Part shown: one piece after another, positions 58,423 to 64,000 of the stretch
Numbering within the stretch: position 1 is the stretch's first letter
Layout of the letters: each line of letters opens with the position of its first letter
NCBI GenBank assembly: GCA_928212115.1
Contig: CAKMRJ010003334.1
Span: forward strand, 98,434,851-98,498,850
From: Lactuca virosa
Lineage: Eukaryota > Streptophyta > Magnoliopsida > Asterales > Asteraceae
Direction: 5' to 3'
DNA length: 64,000 bases
Program-made: the position numbers and the translations under genes
The notes under the pieces: model-generated
The model's input: the letters and a program-made list of their open reading frames with translations, nothing else
Database searches by the model: none
Told to the model about the DNA's origin: nothing

Positions 58423-59188
58423 TGTTGGGTTTTGAGCATTCTAACACTCCTATGGTGTACATGCAACCCTATATACCTTGGATCTCTATTATACATGCAA
58501 ATATCAATTTTTCCAAGGTATCATCCTAACTAGAATATTATGGAGTATATACAATATGAAATATAGTTGAATGACATACCTTTTGTTGTAGCTTGATTCC
58601 TTGGACCTTAAAGAGCTTAGTGACCCAAGTGTTGCACCTCAAATGGTTCACACAACACCACCAACAATTGGAATAACTTGAGAGAAGATCGTTTACACTC
58701 AAAATCGGCTAGCCCTCATGTGTCTATCACTAGTCACTCCTTAGTCCCAGTTTCATGAGCTATGAGGCTTCTTATATAGTGTGCACATTAGGGTTACACC
58801 ATGTAACTCATGACTTTCCATATTCCTCATGATCCATGGGTTTTAACCTCCATGGAGTATCCATGGGTTACCACATGGGTTTAGCCCAACATGAAGAACT
58901 ATGGATCATAAACCCACTTTATAAGAATGAATGATTTATCAAATCAATCTCCATTTATTTAATTAGTCTCTTTTGATCACAAAATTAATTCCAAACTAAT
59001 TCTTGATCAATACTAATTAAATAATATTAATATATTAGAACTTATAATATACTAATAAATCATAAATATCCTATTCTCACAAAAGTCTATCCAAATTGTT
59101 CCGGTGCCATGCAACCCAAATGGACCATGATACTCTCGGGTCAAGTACATACCAATAATAGTTATGGGCTTAGACACCTAATCCAACA
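58423..59188 (-). mobile_element. C1c 3' LTR (copia)
   Basis: 766 bp, TGTTGGGTTTTGAGC to TAATCCAACA, more diverged from C1a and C1b than they are from each other. The purine tract lies at 59189-59201. Flank AAAGT (58418-58422) is the candidate target duplication; its partner is outside the window. Confidence 0.88.
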
Positions 59189-59647
59189 GTATCCCACTTG
59201 GATAAGTCTAATAACTATTATTGTAAGCATGACTCCAACCCGACTAGCAATCGTAGCTCTTAAAAGCCACTGTCGAACTCTGATCTAGTCAATGATGTGT
59301 CCATTAGATAAGGGAACATATATTCCTCCATTCTGGATATCATATGGACTGAGACATGGATTATAATCATTCTCTCTGTCCATCTGTTGTTTCCTGATTT
59401 CCGATTTATGAAGATCGACTAGTTGAACAAATCAAATCAGTCAGGCTTGGCCAAGCACTTAGGAGTGTCATCACTAAATCATCGAAGGGCCCACATATAT
59501 CACTTTTATCCACATGGGGTAAAAGGAACGGATAAACTTCGACCCAAATGTTCGCTTGTACTTACTCATCAAATTACACACAACGATATGTTTTATAACA
59601 ACCAAGTTACTGGTGCGTTTACATATGTCAATGTGCAACCGACTTGC
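59189..59647 (-). other. C1c 3' untranslated region, first part
   Basis: Copia family non-coding sequence matching 25491 onward. It ends with CTTGC (59643-59647), the target duplication of S3. Confidence 0.7.
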
Positions 59648-62600
59648 TGTAACGACCCGAAAATCCTATCGTAAACGACGTTAGTTGTTCCGTTACTCAA
59701 AGAACTATTTATGCAAAATATTTTAGTTTTATGAGGTTAAAAGGGAATAAATTAACTAAAAATAGTATTATTTAATATAAAAAAGAATTAATCACAATTA
59801 AAAAAAATGTGTAAATTAATGAAATTGATTTATGGAATTATTAGGGTAAAAATAATTCATTTTAGGGTTTATTATGAGTTGAGAGGCTAAGGTGTCATTT
59901 ATAGAAATCTAATTTGTTAAGAATACTAGGGTAAGTGTAAAAGGGGTACAATATGGAGAATTAAGGGGCTATATGACAAAAATTTGGAGTAACCCCAAGG
60001 AGAAGGATCGATCCTTCTCCTTGTGTCCATCCATTCACGTGAATACATAAGAAGAAGAAAAAAAACGATCACTACTTCTTTCTTCATTGTGTGCGTCGTC
60101 GGTTGAAGGCCAAGAAGAAAAGAAAAAAACGTGAGCGGCTTGGAGGGGAAGAAAAGTCGAGCCGAGCAAGGAGGAAGAAGAGAGAATGATTTGCTTGATC
60201 GATCCTAGAGGGAAGAAGGGCTATGATTCTTGGCTAATCGTGGTAAAAAAAAATTATCTTCTAATCTCTTTCCTTGTGTTCATATATCAAACTCTTCGTC
60301 AATTGAAGATTGTTGTTGTTAATCCCCTTCCTAATTGATGATTACAATCTCATCTTCTTCTTCCTAGCAACCTTTGAAAGTTCATATGGTTTAATTCCAT
60401 TGGTGTAGGGTGTTTTTGATGGTTTAATTGCTGTCAAAATTTCTTATGAACACCTTGAATGATTTCCTTGTTCAAGTTCATGTTTTTGTTATCTTCATTC
60501 TTTTAGATTCGTGTGATTAATTTCCTTCATCTAAGACCTTGTTTTGAACCATCCAAAAAGGTCCTCAAAACAGTCCCTAAAAGGTCTTAATGTGAGTCTT
60601 AATGGTGGAGAAAACTCAAGCCCTAGTGGTGTTTTCTCTTTTAGCAAAGTACGTTATTCTTCTCATATAACCATTGTACTTTGAATCATGGCTTGAGGTT
60701 GAAATTGTTATTTTAACTTCTTGACATGTTGTTACTGTTAAGAACTCGATTTACAACTTTATAGTTGATTTTGGTTGTGGCTTAATAGGTTAAGTGGTCA
60801 AAAAGTCCTTGAAATTCAAAGCTGGAAAATTCAGCAAAATTACCAATCTGTCCCTGTTTTCAAAAAAATCTAGAAAAATCATTAGAAGTCGGATTAATGA
60901 TCCGTAAATTCTCAAAGTTTGAAATTCGAGTCTAGTTTGTCCATGAATTTTTCCAAGACCTGTTGTTGCCTCCAACTTAGGTGAAAATCGCATTTTTCAC
61001 TGACTGTTCGGAAATTAGCTGTACGGATAGACTGTTTTGTAAAAATCATATAAAATTGTAGAAAAATCGTTTGGACTTTTAAAAGTACTTTCTGAAAAGA
61101 TAAAAGTATAAACTACTGGAATATACAAAAATATTGTATAATTTTAAGTCCTTGGTGGTGTTAATATGGCTTTGAACAGGTGGCTGTTACGGGTCAAAAT
61201 CTGGAACTTTGTTCTAAACGTTCGTTTACATGTTTAGGCATTCTACTCTCAACATTTTTGTGTCATCTGTTTGATATTATCATAAAGTACACAATTTATG
61301 TATTAATACTATCATTAAACCATCTTGTATGTAAAATTGAGCAACTATAATCATTTACCTAAAGTCTTGAATCATATAGTGATTTTTGGTGAATGTTAGA
61401 ATTCTGCACATCAACTTTTCCCCATCTTGCGAGAGCTATAGCTGCTAATCTGGGCAGAATTGGAAGATGTTCCTCTCTCATGAAGTTCTAGGAAATCGAT
61501 TCTAGTTTCCATAATGTCTGATTTCATCCCAATTGGAGCTGTAGATTAGGTTTTATGATTAAAACACTGAACGGGGGTCGGGCAGGGAAAATATAAAAAT
61601 TAATATAAAAGTTAGAATAAAGTTGTATTTTTGAAACATATACTTTATTTGTTAATTGAATGTTATGTGTGGTGTTTAGGTGGAGCCTTGAGAACTTCAA
61701 GTAAGTTCAAGACTTGGAATAGAAGGAAGATTTCATCAAGGCTAAAGGTGAGTTCATAGTTTTAACTCACTAAAGTTGCATGATTGAAACGTACAATCCG
61801 TAGATGGTGATTTTATTCACTTTAGGATGACCATGTCATTACTTGTGCTTGATGATGATATGATATTTGTGATGCTAATATATGTTTTGTGCTAATGCCA
61901 TGCTATGACCTAATTGCTATGTTTCTTACACTTTGATGAACTTGATGTATATGACATGCTAGTTTAAGTTGCTTGAAAGAATGATGTATGAAAGTGATTT
62001 GATGTGTTGATTATGAATATATTGCATGTTTAAATACACACTTATATTGTATGAATTACATACTTTACTTAATGTATAAATGACATTGCAGGTTTATGCG
62101 TAAAGGGTTTGGGTAGTTCATGATCTTTTCCTAGAACCTTATCCGGATCATTGAGGGTGCCTACTAGGTTGAAAGAGTACCTATAGGAAGAGCTATAGCC
62201 ACAACGGTTGTTAGTTGCCGGTCTTTCTAGATGACCGTGTGACACATGGTTTGCGGGCACTTCAGTGTTCGTGGGCTGGAGTGATGTTGGTCCCTCGTTC
62301 GCGGCCAACGCAAACATCACGTGGGAATCGGGAGGTGTATCGGTGGAATTGGCACCGTTTGTACCAATCCTGAACGACACTGCGGGGTACTTGTACTTTG
62401 CAAAGTCGGAGTAGCGAAAGTGGAGTCACGGGGTTGGTGTTTCGGGTGGAAGTCATGAGCCACTTAGAGCATTCGGCTGGCCGTGCACACAAGTAGTGAA
62501 CGGGGTGTTTCTCTTGGGTTAGGTAGCACTAAGAGACACTTTTCTATCAATCGGTTGGATAGATATAATAAAAGGTTGAACATGTAACAAACAGTTGGTT

Positions 62601-63300
62601 GCGTATTAAAAGGTTGAATATATAACAAAGGTTGATTATTAATAAAAGGTTAAACATGTAACAAAAGGTTGGTTGCATATTAAAAGGTTGAATATATAAC
62701 AAAGGTTGCTTATTAATAAAAGGTTGAACAATTAAAGGTTGCTTAAATATGAAATGTGATTATTTATATGTTATGCGGTTGCTTATGTGGTATTTGGTTG
62801 ATCATATATGTTATGTGGTAGAATTGTGATTAAACATATATGCATGTATGTGGTTGAATAATTATGATATGCGGTTGTTTTCTAAGTGATATTTGTCTAT
62901 CATTTTTATGCTTCATCGTAAAATGAATGATTGACCCATTTGGGGTTTGTATGTTTTATATGCAACTTTATGAACTCACTCAGCAGGGGCTGACACTTGT
63001 ATCGTTTCTCTTTTGTGCCTTATGATTGGTACAGGCAGTTTAGAAGATTGACCTTGGTGAGAGGGGTTCTTATGGGTAGTAGTCTTATAGTAACGATACC
63101 ACTCTTGGACACGCTTTGATTATTTACTTTAAAGTACTTTTGTTTACGTTTTAAATGGTTTGGAATTTCGTTTGAGTTTTCGGAGTAACGTTGTGGTTTT
63201 GAAAATGTTTTGGAATTAAAACTAAGTCTTCCACTAACGTATTCTGTTAAATAAATGTTTTAAAAAGAAAAAAAAATATGGTGAAAATCACGACGTTACA
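59648..63300 (+). mobile_element. S3: solo gypsy LTR
   Basis: 3653 bp, TGTAACGACCCG to ACGACGTTACA, flanked by CTTGC (59643-59647 and 63301-63305). Plus orientation is inferred from an AACTCACT-type motif about 330 bp from the 3' end, as in G2. Contains a 28-bp perfect palindrome (59996-60023) and a 73-74-bp tandem array (about 62568-62750) with AAAGGTTGAACATGTAACAA. Open frames inside it look incidental. Confidence 0.9.
59996..60023. repeat. 28-bp perfect palindrome in S3
   Basis: Two 14-base arms without spacer; the left arm is CAAGGAGAAGGATC and the right arm its exact complement. It lies about 350 bp into the LTR, roughly where transcription would begin. Confidence 0.85.
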
Positions 63301-63305
63301 CTTGC

Positions 63306-64000
63306 AACTACAACTCACATGTCTCCGTTTGAAGAATATAAGATATTATCGTCTCATAATCACTCGTGATAATATCCATGAAGTGATTCAAATGAGCGTG
63401 GTTTGAATCCAATACTCGAATCTTATTCCAGGAGCACTCGTGAACACTGTAGCAAACTTGTGCTATGACCAAAACACACCTCTACAGACCCATTCATGAC
63501 AGTCTTGCCTCAATACCTACTTCCAAAGTATGATCGACTGTGGATGGTTTGAATAACCTAGTTATTCGAGAAGTCAAAACATGCAAAGTGAAACACAAGA
63601 ATAATATTAATCATATATGGTCCCAAAACTTTTGAGTCCCATACTGATTACTTATTATTCATTGTATAATGTTTCGAATAATCAACTTAATACTTGAATT
63701 AAAACCATAGTCTTGCCATGCTCCAAGCATGCACACTATGTTTGTCTAAACAATAGTTATGCCATGCTCCAAGAATGCACACTATGTTTGTCTATGGTCC
63801 TTACTTTGTGAAATAGATCAATTGAAAAACATTTCAATGATGCTCATTTCACAATTCCAAATCTTTATTGCAAGTGTAAGAATTCCAAATTCTTGTTACT
63901 GCTAAATAATCATGTAAATGCAGCCTTTGTAATGTCATGGTACCAAAAGTCACAGAGACTTGATCAATGATATTACAAAATATTCCTTTGGAGATTGTTA
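63306..64000 (-). other. C1c internal sequence to window end
   Basis: Continues C1c after S3 and matches C1a and C1b 3' non-coding sequence and the start of the eroded coding part (CCATGCTCCAAGCATGCACA at about 63716, as at 49483). Its 5' LTR is outside the window. Confidence 0.7.

Noticed and set aside
62069..62492. 103- and 76-codon minus-strand frames in S3
   Set aside because: Internal to a solo LTR, opposite to its inferred transcription, with no domain.

Overview
This window is plant nuclear DNA and looks like pure intergenic retrotransposon space. No intact host gene was found. Retroelement architecture (long gypsy LTRs, copia elements, iMet-tRNA primer sites), AT-rich spacers and motifs remembered from lettuce LTRs (GTACGC..GCGTAC and ACTCGTCGAGT palindromes) suggest an Asteraceae genome, probably Lactuca or a close relative. 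The species is an inference from memory of such motifs; no search was run.

Layout. (1) 1-4754: a decayed minus-strand Ty3/gypsy element (G0), its gag-pol relic at 482-2739 and its 5' LTR at 2862-4754. (2) 4755-7820: the only non-LTR stretch, holding a hAT-like non-autonomous element (5848-6562) with an snRNA-type promoter and a SINE-like piece inside it, a TCCGGAA motif cluster, and an unidentified broken gene (6714-7611). (3) 7821-64000: one deep nest. G1, a minus-strand gypsy element with gag but no visible pol, has its 3' LTR at 7821-10011 and its 5' LTR from 57099. Its gag is split by G2, a plus-strand gypsy element (13353-56057, target duplication CTAAT). G3, a chromodomain gypsy on the minus strand (LTR 17130-20366, pol 20412-24717, gag start near 37556-38460), sits in the G2 leader. 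Copia element C1a (24724-37555, minus) sits in G3 gag, and solo LTR S1 (26392-29276, AGTTG) sits in C1a. That gives five levels. A second C1 copy, C1b (44871-55590), sits in the G2 3' LTR and carries solo LTR S2 (45765-48714, ATATA). A third, C1c (58423 to beyond the window), sits in the G1 5' LTR and carries solo LTR S3 (59648-63300, CTTGC). A plus-strand copia, C2 (about 38859-44626), retains a nearly complete but mutated gag-pol and lies between rearranged ends.

How the parts relate. C2 and the C1 copies share LTR ends, polypurine tract, primer site and leader structure, while C1 coding capacity is eroded in all copies. C1 therefore looks like a non-autonomous family that could have used proteins of C2-type elements. 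G1 and G2 share leader sequence and a conserved block near the LTR 3' end.

Most notable. LTRs and leaders of several separate families contain tandem stem-loop arrays in which the two stem arms change together between units (G2 LTR 15531-16047; G1 LTR 8129-8393; S2 LTR 46296-47040; C1 leader 36084-36343). In addition, a copia leader hairpin with a self-complementary GGTTAACC loop recurs nine times. These look like maintained RNA or DNA structures rather than neutral repeats. A 13-N gap at 31568-31580 is flanked by a near-identical 2.5-kb copy on each side, very probably an assembly artefact.
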